Assembly (NCBI GenBank): GCA_023145185.1
Contig: JAGLEG010000440.1
Coordinates: 1-24,089, forward strand
Reading direction: 5' to 3'
Origin: Thermoplasmata archaeon
Lineage (GTDB): Archaea > Thermoplasmatota > Penumbrarchaeia > Penumbrarchaeales > Penumbrarchaeaceae
DNA length: 24,089 nt
In this document: in pieces, positions 1 to 7,687 of the stretch
Position numbering within the stretch: the stretch's first letter is position 1
How the letters are laid out: each line of letters starts with the position of its first letter
Notes under the pieces: model-generated
Told to the model about the DNA's origin: nothing
The model's database searches: none
Seen by the model: only the letters and a program-made list of their open reading frames with translations
Translations under genes and position numbers: made by a program

Positions 1-239
1 GGTTCAAAAAGCTCACTGTGGTCCACACCAACATGATGCGCCTGTCTGTGGTGCTGATCTATTTCACATTTCTTCTATCCTTTTTTATCGACATCACTAT
101 CCCACTGGCCGTCGTTATCATCTCTTTTATGATCGGCATAATCGAGCTGATAACCATATATCTGGTGTTCGGGGACGTTGACCTCGACACGAGATCATAC
201 CGGGCTGCAAAGATCAGGTATGGGGATCGGGATAGATGA
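1..239 (+). CDS. C-terminal fragment of a small membrane protein (5' end outside window)
   Basis: The reading frame is open from the window edge (first full codon at position 3) to a TGA at 237-239, so this is probably the 3' end of a gene that starts to the left. The visible ~78 residues hold two hydrophobic segments, roughly VVLIYFTFLLSFFI and IPLAVVIISFMIGIIELITIYLVF, then a short charged tail ending in YGDRDR. That fits a protein with two or more membrane helices and a cytoplasmic C-terminus. A GTG at 18 could start a 73-residue protein, but the open frame upstream favours truncation by the window. It is convergent with the permease on the other strand: the two stop codons are directly adjacent (237-239 and 240-242). 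I do not recognise the family. The hydrophobic pattern makes real coding likely but not certain. Confidence 0.55.
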   Translation, partial: FKKLTVVHTNMMRLSVVLIYFTFLLSFFIDITIPLAVVIISFMIGIIELITIYLVFGDVDLDTRSYRAAKIRYGDRDR

Positions 240-2696
240 TCATCCCGTGCTTCTCTCGCGGATCACGTTGGCGATGTTGATCTTGCTGATGTACCTGATG
301 GTCAACAGGGATACCACGAAAACAACAACCAGGATTATCGCACATCCAATGAAGAAGCCACTCCATGAGAATATGATCTTGATATTGAATTCCGCGAATT
401 CGTCCGCATTTGCAAACATCAGATTTGCCAGGCCATATCCGCCTAAGACACCGAGCCCGATCCCCCACAGTGTGATGTAAGTTGCCTCGAAAGAGAGCAG
501 TTTTGCGATCTTCCCCATGGAGGTTCCAAGGGTCTTCATTGTGGCATAATCCCTCTCCCTTTCCTGGGCCGATATCTTGAACATCGTATAGATGATCGCA
601 CCTGCAAGCAGGGAGCTGACGAACGCCATGATGTAGACCATCGTCAGAAATATATTGGAATATTCCTCCATCATGTTTGTCATATCATCCATATGGCGTA
701 CAGAGGAGACACCAGAGGTCATGATAAGGCCGTTCTCCACGGATATGATCTTACCATCCTCCGACATATCCAGGTAGACAATGTTGATGGTCTCATTCAT
801 GTTTGAAAGGCCCTGAAGTGTCTCCAGGTCAGTGTAGAAGATACTGCCAATGTGATTGTCCTGAATTCCGGAGATCGTAAGCTCCACGGTGGATCTCTGG
901 TACCCACCGGTCTCATTTATCGTGGGGATCACGAATTCCATCTGGTCTCCCACGTCCAGGCCCATTTCATCGGCCTGATAGTTGGATATCAATATCTCAC
1001 CTTGCTTAAAGCTTCCTTTTTCCATATTGAAATTGAAAGCCTTTTCTGTATCCTTCAGGGCATATAACAGGCCCATTTCCGGGTTTTGACCATCATCGAG
1101 TTCAATGGGAATGACAATGCCATAATTGATCGATTCTATCTCTTCGAACCTCACAGACCAGTCCGCGGTCATGTTCTCGGGTGAGAACCCCTGCATCATC
1201 ACCTCGTAATCCCAGTTGTTCCCCTCAGACTCCCTGTCAAACAGAGCAAACATGGAATCCATGGCCATCATGAACGCGAGGAACAGGGCTAGTGACATTG
1301 CCACTCCGAGTATTGTTGAAACGCTTCTTCCAGGTTTTCTGAGGAAGTTTCTGATCGAGAGCTTGAGGGAGACTGGCATCCATTTGATACCTTTCATGTA
1401 AACTCCCAGTCTGCCCACTTTCTTCTTTGAGATCCCCTCCCTCTTCTGAATCGCATCTATCGGTTTGATCCTCATAGCAACCATCGCTGGGATCAATGTG
1501 CAAGAGAGGCATAATATAAGCGATATCAGCCCTCCTATCACTATGAACTCGGGTGAGGAACTCGTGTCCGTCACCGGGAAATCAAGAAATACCTCAACCA
1601 TGTATTTAAAGGAGTAGTTCAAAGGGAGACTGAACAGGACCCCGGCACCGGTTCCGAGCAGACCAATGACAACCCCAATTACGCCGAAGTATACAAGTAC
1701 GGACCTGTTAGGGACTCCCAACGCCTTGAAGATACCGATCTGTGGTCTGTGGTTCCTTATCATTCTGCGAAGGGCCATAACAAGTCCAAAACCCGAGACC
1801 GAGAAGATAATGATCGGATACATGGCCATGGTCGCCTTATCGTTCTCATGGTCCGTGTACAAGAGATAGCGAGGAACATTCTCCTCTTTTTCCGTAGTCC
1901 TTACGATGATGCCCTTTTCCGAGAAGATCTCAGTGATCCTACTGTTGAACCCCTCCACATTATCTGGATCGCTCAGGTGGAAAACGAGATCGTTGGTAAT
2001 AATTTCACTTCCGTTCGAACCATGGAACAGCTCCACCGCCGTCTGGATGGGGAGGACCAGAATGCCAAAGGACTTCTCCATGGGATATAGGTTACCTTCA
2101 AGAACCACATACATGAATTCAGGGACAGCGACCTGCTCCATGATCTTCATATCCATTTTATTTCCATCCCTGAGGATCGTGATCCCATCACTACTTCCAA
2201 GGTCGTAGGCCTGGGAGAACTTCCTCTCCGAGTAGCATTCTCTCGCGCCTGGATCGGTGATATGGTCGGGATCATCAACATAGAACAGGGGCCTGTTCAC
2301 TTCCTGGTCCCTGTAGTTGCCCGCATCATCAAACCACTCATATCCTCTTACCTGACCCTTTGTGGTCTTGATCTCTCCACCCACCGTGTGATTGATGAAT
2401 ATCTCATATACAAGACGATACTCGTAGCTCTCGATCATCGGGGAAATGATATCGTCTTCCAGGACAGCGTCCAGTATGGTCAAGTTGATATATTCATCAT
2501 ACTGGAGTTCAACCTGGGTATCCATGAACTCGCTTTTATTGTAGGACCCCTCCATGCTCTCCCATCGAATATTTGAGAAATTATTGAAGGAGGCGAACAT
2601 GCCCACTCCCAGGCCGATGACAAGGATCAGGAGAAGGTACTGCACCTTGTGAGCCCACAGCTCCCTAACTCCCTTTTTCAGGAAGGTCTTTCTCAT
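240..2696 (-). CDS. FtsX/MacB-type ABC transporter permease
   Basis: About 818 residues forming the membrane subunit of a MacB/LolE-like ABC exporter, which moves lipid-linked, peptide or other hydrophobic substrates across or out of the membrane by transmitting ATPase motion to an outer domain. The order visible is one N-terminal helix (VQYLLLILVIGLGVGMFASF), a large extracytoplasmic domain, three helices with the typical GIFKALGVPNRSV loop, a fourth helix (ILGVAMSLALFLAFMMAMDSMF), a second extracytoplasmic domain, and three final helices with the equivalent TMKTLGTSMGK loop. This is the full two-module FtsX plan. GTG codons at 2705 and 2702 are in frame, but ATG at 2696 has GGAG about 8 nt upstream and is preferred. 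The start lies 3 nt from the end of the ATPase gene, so the two are translationally coupled. The cognate ATPase and a TetR repressor precede it. The substrate is unknown. Confidence 0.9.
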   Translation of the reverse strand: MRKTFLKKGVRELWAHKVQYLLLILVIGLGVGMFASFNNFSNIRWESMEGSYNKSEFMDTQVELQYDEYINLTILDAVLEDDIISPMIESYEYRLVYEIFINHTVGGEIKTTKGQVRGYEWFDDAGNYRDQEVNRPLFYVDDPDHITDPGARECYSERKFSQAYDLGSSDGITILRDGNKMDMKIMEQVAVPEFMYVVLEGNLYPMEKSFGILVLPIQTAVELFHGSNGSEIITNDLVFHLSDPDNVEGFNSRITEIFSEKGIIVRTTEKEENVPRYLLYTDHENDKATMAMYPIIIFSVSGFGLVMALRRMIRNHRPQIGIFKALGVPNRSVLVYFGVIGVVIGLLGTGAGVLFSLPLNYSFKYMVEVFLDFPVTDTSSSPEFIVIGGLISLILCLSCTLIPAMVAMRIKPIDAIQKREGISKKKVGRLGVYMKGIKWMPVSLKLSIRNFLRKPGRSVSTILGVAMSLALFLAFMMAMDSMFALFDRESEGNNWDYEVMMQGFSPENMTADWSVRFEEIESINYGIVIPIELDDGQNPEMGLLYALKDTEKAFNFNMEKGSFKQGEILISNYQADEMGLDVGDQMEFVIPTINETGGYQRSTVELTISGIQDNHIGSIFYTDLETLQGLSNMNETINIVYLDMSEDGKIISVENGLIMTSGVSSVRHMDDMTNMMEEYSNIFLTMVYIMAFVSSLLAGAIIYTMFKISAQERERDYATMKTLGTSMGKIAKLLSFEATYITLWGIGLGVLGGYGLANLMFANADEFAEFNIKIIFSWSGFFIGCAIILVVVFVVSLLTIRYISKINIANVIRERSTG

Positions 2697-2698
2697 CT

Positions 2699-3433
2699 TC
2701 ACCACTCCAGTTGTGACACCTTGATCGGGTTGGGGTTCTTTGTCTCCTTGACCACTTTTCCATCCCTCAGGTAGAATACTTTGTGGGCTATCTTCGCCAG
2801 CTCCTTGTTGTGGGTGACGATGAGGACCGCCCTTCCCCCCTCTGCAAATGAGGTGAGGAGCTCGAGGATCATCTTGCCGGTTACGTAATCCAGCTCTCCT
2901 GTGGGCTCATCCGCCAGGAGGATCCTGGGGTCCTTGGAGAGCGCCCTTGCGATGGAGACCCTCTGCTGTTCTCCGCCCGAGAGCTGGTAGGGATAGTGGT
3001 CCTCTCTACCCGCGAGGCCGACGTTGGCGAGGAGCTCTTCCGCCTTCTTGTGCACCGCTTTTCCGGACATGTTCATCACGTATTCCAGGACGAACTCGAT
3101 GTTCTCCCTTGCCGTCAGGTTGGGTATAAGGTTGAAGAACTGGAAGACGAAGCCAATGTTCTCCTGACGGTATCTGGTCAATTTCGACTGGCTCAGGCCC
3201 TGTATCTCGCTCCCGTTGACCATTATCGTTCCCGTTGTGGGACTGTCGATCCCTCCTATCTGGTTCAATAGCGTGGTTTTTCCACACCCGCTTGGGCCGA
3301 GGATGACCGTTACCTGATCGGGTTCTACGGTCAGGGTCACATCTTTCAGCGCGTGAACGACCACCTCTCCCATCTGGTACGACTTGCTCATGTTCTTGAT
3401 ACCGATCAATAGATCGCTGGCTCCTGCATTCAT
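2699..3433 (-). CDS. ABC transporter ATP-binding protein, LolD/MacB family
   Basis: A 244-residue cytoplasmic ATPase subunit that powers the FtsX-type permease encoded immediately downstream. All nucleotide-binding motifs are present: Walker A GPSGCGKT (residues 46-53), Q-loop glutamine 98 in VFQFFNLIPNLTARENIEF, signature LSGGEQQ (151-157), Walker B ILLADEP (171-177), D-loop GELD and H-loop histidine 208. The NLIPNLTARENIEFVL stretch and short length are typical of the LolD/MacB/YknY exporter ATPases. The ATG at 3433 overlaps the TetR stop codon (ATGA), with GGAGG 7 nt upstream inside the end of the tetR-type gene. This ties expression to the regulator. The protein is intact and I see no unusual residues. 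Family and partner assignment are firm; the exported substrate is not known. Confidence 0.95.
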   Translation of the reverse strand: MNAGASDLLIGIKNMSKSYQMGEVVVHALKDVTLTVEPDQVTVILGPSGCGKTTLLNQIGGIDSPTTGTIMVNGSEIQGLSQSKLTRYRQENIGFVFQFFNLIPNLTARENIEFVLEYVMNMSGKAVHKKAEELLANVGLAGREDHYPYQLSGGEQQRVSIARALSKDPRILLADEPTGELDYVTGKMILELLTSFAEGGRAVLIVTHNKELAKIAHKVFYLRDGKVVKETKNPNPIKVSQLEW

Positions 3434-4074
3434 CTCTGTTCCTCCATTTTATCCTTGTAATATTTTATGAATATCCCTTTCTCGGCACCAAGTATCCTCT
3501 CCATTACATCCGTTGTCGTGAGGAGCCTTCTATCCTCAGTGACCTCGGTTATGGCGTGATCGTGCTTTCCCTCGGATATGGCGTTCGAGGCCCCGAATAT
3601 TGCGACAGCTGCCTCGTAGGGGTACTCGGTATCGAAAACTCCCTCGGAGATCCCTTGTTCTAAGATCTTCTTGAAAGATGGCAGGACCTTCGGGTAGATC
3701 TTCTTCTCCAGCTTCATGTGCAGAAGGGCGTTCCGCTCCTCGTGAAGGTAGACCATCATCCTCTCCCTGCCGATCCCCGCCGTGTTGAACACACGGAAGT
3801 AGTAAAGTACCTTGCCGATCGCATCCAGTTCCATGTCGCATACGGCAGTTAACTTTACTTCGATCTCCTCGATGATATCGTCCAGAAAGGCATCGAGGAC
3901 CTCCTCTTTTGACTTGAAATGATAGTAGAAGGTTCCCTGGGCGACCCCCACTTTCTTTACGATGTCGCTCACGGCAGTAGCGTCGTACCCTTTCTCCTCG
4001 AACAGCTCTATGGCTGCGTTGAGGATCTCCCCTCGTCTAATCTCGGGGTCCTTTGCTACTCGTACCAGGAACAT
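3430..4074 (-). CDS. TetR/AcrR-family transcriptional repressor
   Basis: A 214-residue one-component regulator. Residues about 10-60 form the TetR DNA-binding domain: RRGEILNAAIELFEEKGYDA, then the helix-turn-helix AVSDIVKKVGVAQGTFYYHF, then KSKEEVLDAFLDDIIEEIE. The remainder is a helical ligand-binding and dimerisation domain that varies among family members. It is the first gene of a three-gene unit with the ABC ATPase and permease, overlapping the ATPase start by 4 nt. A perfect 9-1-9 palindrome lies 20 nt before its start codon, across the predicted transcription start, which fits negative autoregulation of the whole unit. By analogy with other TetR exporters it probably senses an export substrate or membrane stress. 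The ligand cannot be inferred. ATG 4074 is chosen from position and spacing to the TATA box; only a weak GGATG lies upstream. Confidence 0.93.
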   Translation of the reverse strand: MFLVRVAKDPEIRRGEILNAAIELFEEKGYDATAVSDIVKKVGVAQGTFYYHFKSKEEVLDAFLDDIIEEIEVKLTAVCDMELDAIGKVLYYFRVFNTAGIGRERMMVYLHEERNALLHMKLEKKIYPKVLPSFKKILEQGISEGVFDTEYPYEAAVAIFGASNAISEGKHDHAITEVTEDRRLLTTTDVMERILGAEKGIFIKYYKDKMEEQR

Positions 4075-4093
4075 ATATCGTTCACATCCATAT

Positions 4094-4112
4094 CTGACTG
4101 ACTGTCAGTCAG
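4094..4112 (-). promoter_or_regulatory. Palindromic operator for the TetR-family repressor
   Basis: A perfect inverted repeat, CTGACTGAC-T-GTCAGTCAG, lies 20 nt upstream of the regulator's start codon. A 19-bp palindrome with 9-bp arms is the usual size for a TetR dimer operator. It covers the transcription start expected from the TATA box at 4129-4138, so a bound repressor would block initiation. Binding by this particular protein is inference from position and symmetry. Confidence 0.75.
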
Positions 4113-4128
4113 TAATATATCCGACTGG

Positions 4129-4140
4129 TATTTATAACTT
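4129..4140 (-). promoter_or_regulatory. Archaeal TATA box for the TetR-ABC unit
   Basis: On the minus strand this reads AAGTTATAAATA, a good archaeal TATA box. The preceding GAAAAG could serve as a purine-rich BRE. Its centre near 4133 predicts transcription starting near 4107, inside the palindromic operator, with a leader of about 33 nt to the regulator's ATG. Confidence 0.65.
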
Positions 4141-4418
4141 TTCATCTCGGTATAAAACCGCCTTATTTTGCATAGATAAAACACAGTAGTTTAGCGCATT
4201 ATGATCCGCCTTCCAGGTTCTCCACTGCGAGAATAGTAATACCAATTTCAAAATGAGATCACATGTCAATAAAAAGAACCCATATGCGCCTATCTGATCA
4301 AATCTCGGCAAGAGGCATACTACCTCTCCCTATTCACGGTTCAGAAAGAAGAACATACCAGTAGGTAAGTACTGGATGATCCATTATTAACAGTGCTGGT
4401 ATTTGCGTAAAGTGGAGA
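4141..4418. other. Intergenic region with no gene seen
   Basis: Together with the promoter and operator this is a 344-nt gap between the TetR gene and the surface protein gene. It is AT-rich and has no convincing reading frame on either strand. It contains a small hairpin that could end the surface protein transcript (4341-4375) and, at its low end, the BRE side of the TetR promoter. I see nothing else that I can support between about 4150 and 4340. Confidence 0.5.
4341..4375 (-). terminator. Possible terminator after the surface protein gene
   Basis: On the minus strand, CCAGTA and TACTGG form a 6-bp perfect stem with a 6-nt loop (4358-4375). It is followed by the U-rich stretch TATGTTCTTCTTTCTGA. 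It sits about 45 nt after the stop codon at 4419. The stem is short, so the T-rich tract may matter more than the hairpin, as is common in archaea. Confidence 0.35.
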
Positions 4419-5783
4419 TCATTTCGAAAATTTGACGATTCTACTTTTTGATGAAAACAGGATGATACCCACTAATGTAAATAATATCAATGTCGATGAA
4501 AACATAAATAACGAAGATAGGAACAGTGGTCCATCATTTCCATACTCTTGAGGCATATTTGCCCACCCATTATCAAGGGTCGAACGATCGATCTCATCCT
4601 CGATCTCTACAGGTTCAGATGGTGAGGGTTCAAGTGAATATGAATTATTTTCATCCTCGATCCGGACTGGGTCAATGCCAATTAGAGAGTTCTGTTCAAT
4701 AGAGGAATTCGTTCCTTCATCCTGTTGGTCCAGCCCTTCTGAGCTTGGTTGACCATCTCTTGTTCTATTCAGGTTAACGGTGTCGTTAGTTGAGCTTTCG
4801 TCGTTAATAGTTGATGAGTTCTCATCAATGGTCGTGTTGTTCTCATTCGTATCTGGAACCTCATCCAGCGTTTCATTGTTATCCTGATCGCTCTGAGTTG
4901 AGTTATCTGTTGAATTTCCATCGTCCTCTTCAAGAGGATCATTACCCTCTTCAGACCCATTGGAAATAGACGTTCCATTTACCCTGAACGTAACATTACA
5001 GTAATAATGGCCATAAATCAATCCAGGCCAATACCCGCTGTAATTAAACCTTAAAACATAGGTGCCCGGAGGTAATATATATTGAAGTTCTCCCGTATCC
5101 GGTGAGATTTCTTTTGTGATCAATCTTAGCTGATATCCTGATGCAAAATCCGTAAATGCACCAATTGAGCCGAAGGAATAATAGGGTTTATTCCATTGAT
5201 CGAATACATTATAGTCCATCATCGCGCAGATGGAGACATTCCATTTGTGGGTGACATTAAATGTTATATCTTCCCCGACCTCGTAAATTTCTTTGTTTAT
5301 CTTGACGGTGAAAATATCGGTTATATTGCCATCGAAGATGTTGAATCCAGTACAACACAAATTCAAAGGGTATGAAGTAATCACATCTAGGTGATATCTT
5401 CCCATCCCAACCAGATCGCCTTTCAGATCCGTCTGATTCCATTTATAGTAATAATGCCACTTTTCTGAATTGGTGATGGACCCTGCCATCGGATCAAGAG
5501 ATGCTACCATCATACCTTCAAAATCGGAGATGTTGATCAACACATCTTCCTCGAAGTGTTCACAATTGAATTCAATTGTTAATGTGATATTTTCACCGGG
5601 TTGATAATTGGAACTTGGCCATAAAAATGCATAATCATACGAACGCGAAGTAGCACCCAGACCGCTGATCAAAGTTGATGAGACAACACCCAGGGCAAGT
5701 AGTAACAGAGATATTCCAAAAGTAATACACTGTCTCTTCTTAGAATGAGAAACGCCATGTTGATAAAATTTACGATCAGGCAA
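4419..5783 (-). CDS. Cell-surface glycoprotein-like protein, single C-terminal anchor, unknown function
   Basis: About 454 residues from a TTG start at 5783. A longer frame begins with ATG at 5861, but the TTG has AAGGAG 6 nt upstream and yields a cleaner signal peptide (basic SKKRQ, then ITFGISLLLLALGVVSSTLISGLG). Two Ig-like beta domains seem to follow, each opening with a similar phrase (QPGENITLTIEF and EVGEDITFNVTH) and carrying several Cys residues. Then comes a stalk of well over 100 residues rich in Asn, Ser, Thr, Asp and Glu with many N-x-S/T sequons, and finally a membrane helix (LFLSSLFMFSSTLILFTLVGIILF) with a short basic tail. This fits a heavily glycosylated protein anchored on the outer face. 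The gene is more AT-rich than the operon upstream. I do not recognise a specific family. It probably has its own promoter. Confidence 0.75.
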   Translation of the reverse strand: MPDRKFYQHGVSHSKKRQCITFGISLLLLALGVVSSTLISGLGATSRSYDYAFLWPSSNYQPGENITLTIEFNCEHFEEDVLINISDFEGMMVASLDPMAGSITNSEKWHYYYKWNQTDLKGDLVGMGRYHLDVITSYPLNLCCTGFNIFDGNITDIFTVKINKEIYEVGEDITFNVTHKWNVSICAMMDYNVFDQWNKPYYSFGSIGAFTDFASGYQLRLITKEISPDTGELQYILPPGTYVLRFNYSGYWPGLIYGHYYCNVTFRVNGTSISNGSEEGNDPLEEDDGNSTDNSTQSDQDNNETLDEVPDTNENNTTIDENSSTINDESSTNDTVNLNRTRDGQPSSEGLDQQDEGTNSSIEQNSLIGIDPVRIEDENNSYSLEPSPSEPVEIEDEIDRSTLDNGWANMPQEYGNDGPLFLSSLFMFSSTLILFTLVGIILFSSKSRIVKFSK

Positions 5784-5858
5784 TATTATCTCCTTCACCT
5801 GAATAATTATAATGTATGCTACTAAAAGGTTCTGATACATACGTTGAACAAATATATT
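5784..5858 (-). promoter_or_regulatory. Promoter and start-deciding ribosome binding site of the surface protein gene
   Basis: On the minus strand AATATATTT (5850-5858) is a TATA-like box predicting transcription from about 5828. This is followed by GGTGAAGGAG, which ends 6 nt before the TTG at 5783. The TATA-like box overlaps the upstream ATG of the longer frame, so that ATG would not be in the mRNA. This supports the shorter protein. Confidence 0.5.
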
Positions 5859-5995
5859 CATGGGATCTTCATATCTTTATTTTCAGTGATCAAAATATTA
5901 TTGCTTCTCTCGAATAAATAATTACACCAAAGTATCTTGAGAATTAGATCCAGATCGATGTGAATGGTAGGGTCAATCTCAGATCGTTCCAACAA

Positions 5996-6020
5996 AGTAT
6001 AGAAAGAAAAACATTGCAAA
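5996..6020 (-). terminator. U-rich terminator at the end of the long operon
   Basis: Just after the stop codon of the last activase gene the minus strand reads AATGTTTTTCTTTCTATAC, a run of T with few interruptions. Archaeal transcription commonly stops at such U-tracts without a hairpin. The sharp change to AT-rich sequence beyond it and the new promoter at about 5855 agree with an operon end here. Confidence 0.5.
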
Positions 6021-6026
6021 CTTAGG

Positions 6027-6818
6027 CTACAACGACCTTCCCTCAAGCTTCTCCGCTGCTAGTATAGCCGCACCCGTTGCTGTGACGATCTGGGGCATGT
6101 CGGGGACGTACATCTCCATTCCAAGCTCCTTCTCCATGGCCCTGACCATCCCAATGTTCCTCGCCGGCCCCCCGTCGAAGAACACGACATTCTGCACCCC
6201 CACCTTCTTGGCCATCGCCACAAGCCTTCTGGCAACGGCGCGATGGATGCCCGCGATTATATCCTCCTTGGAGTTCCCCTGGAATATCAGGTTTGCAACC
6301 TCGGACTTGGCGAACACCAGACACGTCGTGGTGATGTCCACCGGGTTCTTCGATCTGAGAGATAGCTCTCCCATCTGGTCCAGTGGGACCTTCAGCACCT
6401 TTGCAAGTACCTCCAGGAACCTCCCCGTACCCGCAGCGCACTTGTCGTTCATGGCGAAGTTGATCATCTGCAGGTTGTCATCCATTGCGATGACCTTGGT
6501 ATCCTGCCCACCGATATCGATGATCGTCCGCACCCCTATCTCGGACCCAAGCCACTGGACCCCTCTGGCATTTGCGGAGATCTCGCTGATGCTCTCCTGG
6601 GCCAGGGAGGTCACCCTCCGCCCGTAGCCTGTAGATATGATATGGTCTATCTGCTCGAACTTCAGCCCGGCCATCTCCAGGGCCTGGTCAAGCACCTTCC
6701 TGGAGGTTTGATCGTGATTGTGCCCCGTGGGCGACACGCCGTAGCCCACCCTCTTTCCATCCTGTATGATCGACGCCTTCACATAGGTCGATCCGAGGTC
6801 AACGCCCGCGGTGATCAT
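6027..6818 (-). CDS. HgdC/BadF-family ATP-dependent activase (canonical subunit)
   Basis: A 263-residue ASKHA-fold ATPase of the 2-hydroxyacyl-CoA dehydratase activator / benzoyl-CoA reductase ATPase family. Such proteins form a dimer bridged by one [4Fe-4S] cluster and use ATP to push one low-potential electron into a partner iron-sulfur protein. Visible motifs are the phosphate-1 loop GVDLGSTYVKASI (residues 5-17), ISTGYGRR (61-68), the intact DIGGQDTKVI (101-110), and cluster cysteines C127 in NDKCAAGTG and C166 in TTTCLVFAKSEV. The numbering of these two cysteines matches, as I recall, that of HgdC from Acidaminococcus fermentans. Length is normal for the family. The start ATG overlaps the preceding stop (ATGA), with GGAAGGTG upstream. 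It is the last gene of the operon, beside a second, divergent activase and an HgdB-type target protein, so a heterodimeric motor is plausible. Confidence 0.93.
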   Translation of the reverse strand: MITAGVDLGSTYVKASIIQDGKRVGYGVSPTGHNHDQTSRKVLDQALEMAGLKFEQIDHIISTGYGRRVTSLAQESISEISANARGVQWLGSEIGVRTIIDIGGQDTKVIAMDDNLQMINFAMNDKCAAGTGRFLEVLAKVLKVPLDQMGELSLRSKNPVDITTTCLVFAKSEVANLIFQGNSKEDIIAGIHRAVARRLVAMAKKVGVQNVVFFDGGPARNIGMVRAMEKELGMEMYVPDMPQIVTATGAAILAAEKLEGRSL

Positions 6819-7687
6819 CTCTTCACCTTCCTGAACAGGTCGAAGAAAGACCTCTTCTTCACGACAACCTCCTCCCTCCTGACCTCCTTTTCACCCTCGT
6901 GCTCCCTGGGAGCCATGAACGCCGCCCCCATCGCCCCTATGAGCTGGGGATGTTCGGGGACGAACACCTCACGGTTCGCCACTGACTTCAGCTCCTCGAC
7001 AACCCCTATGTTCTCACCAACCCCACCCCCAATGAACACGGGGCCCTTGGACCTCATGGAATTGACGAGGCCGTTCACCTTCCTGGCGACCATCTTGTCC
7101 AGCCCGGCGAGGATATCCTCCTTCTTCTTTCCCTTGGCGATCATTGAGACCACCTCGGACTCCGCAAAGACCGTACATGTGGCGCAGACCTCCTCCCCCC
7201 CGCAGGAGCTCACCGCAAGGGAGCCCGCGTCCTTTATGTCCACCTCCAGTGCGGTCGCCATCGCATCCAGAAATGATCCGGTGCCGGAGGAGCACTTGTC
7301 ATTGGTCCTGAAATCCTCTATGATCCCCATCTCACCCCTCCTCATGGCACGGATCCCCTGCCCGCCAATATCGATCAGGATCACCGACTCTGGATGGAGG
7401 TAATAGGCCCCTTTTGAGAACGCGGTGATCTCGGTCCTGGCCATGTCGGCAAAATCAACAGAACGCCTCCCCTGCCCCGTGGCCACGATGTACTGGATCT
7501 GGCCGTTGTCCACGCCGGCCTCCTTCAGCACCTCATCCAGAAGCGATCTCGCAAGTTTTCCCGGCTCCATGGTGGTAAGACGTACGCCGTGTGCGACCAG
7601 CTTACGCTCCTTGTCCACCACCGCGACCTTGGTGCTTATCGCACCCACGTCAATGCCCACATCGTAGGGTTTGAGGGGTTCGCTCAA
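6815..7687 (-). CDS. HgdC/BadF-family activase, divergent subunit with altered phosphate motif
   Basis: A 290-residue second activase of the same ASKHA family. It keeps GIDVGAISTKVAV (residues 11-23), ATGQGRR (69-75), cluster cysteine C132 in NDKCSSGTG and C171 in CTVFAESEV. It differs in two ways: the usual DIGGQD is DIGGQG (Gly at 111), and two additional cysteines (C162, C168) stand beside C171 in SSCGGEEVCATC. A charged tail after residue 260 ends in KKRSFFDLFRKVKR, a basic amphipathic end absent from the sister gene. The start is TTG at 7687, overlapping the HgdB-like stop (TTGA), with AAGGAGGG about 6 nt upstream. There is no ATG near the expected N-terminus. Paired unlike ATPases resemble BcrA/BcrD or BzdP/BzdQ of class I benzoyl-CoA reductases. 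Whether this subunit still hydrolyses ATP is uncertain. Confidence 0.92.
   Translation of the reverse strand: MSEPLKPYDVGIDVGAISTKVAVVDKERKLVAHGVRLTTMEPGKLARSLLDEVLKEAGVDNGQIQYIVATGQGRRSVDFADMARTEITAFSKGAYYLHPESVILIDIGGQGIRAMRRGEMGIIEDFRTNDKCSSGTGSFLDAMATALEVDIKDAGSLAVSSCGGEEVCATCTVFAESEVVSMIAKGKKKEDILAGLDKMVARKVNGLVNSMRSKGPVFIGGGVGENIGVVEELKSVANREVFVPEHPQLIGAMGAAFMAPREHEGEKEVRREEVVVKKRSFFDLFRKVKR

Noticed and set aside
5858..6046. A 62-codon minus-strand frame between the last activase gene and the surface protein gene
   Set aside because: It overlaps the activase end and the U-rich terminator, lacks a ribosome binding site, and has no domain features.
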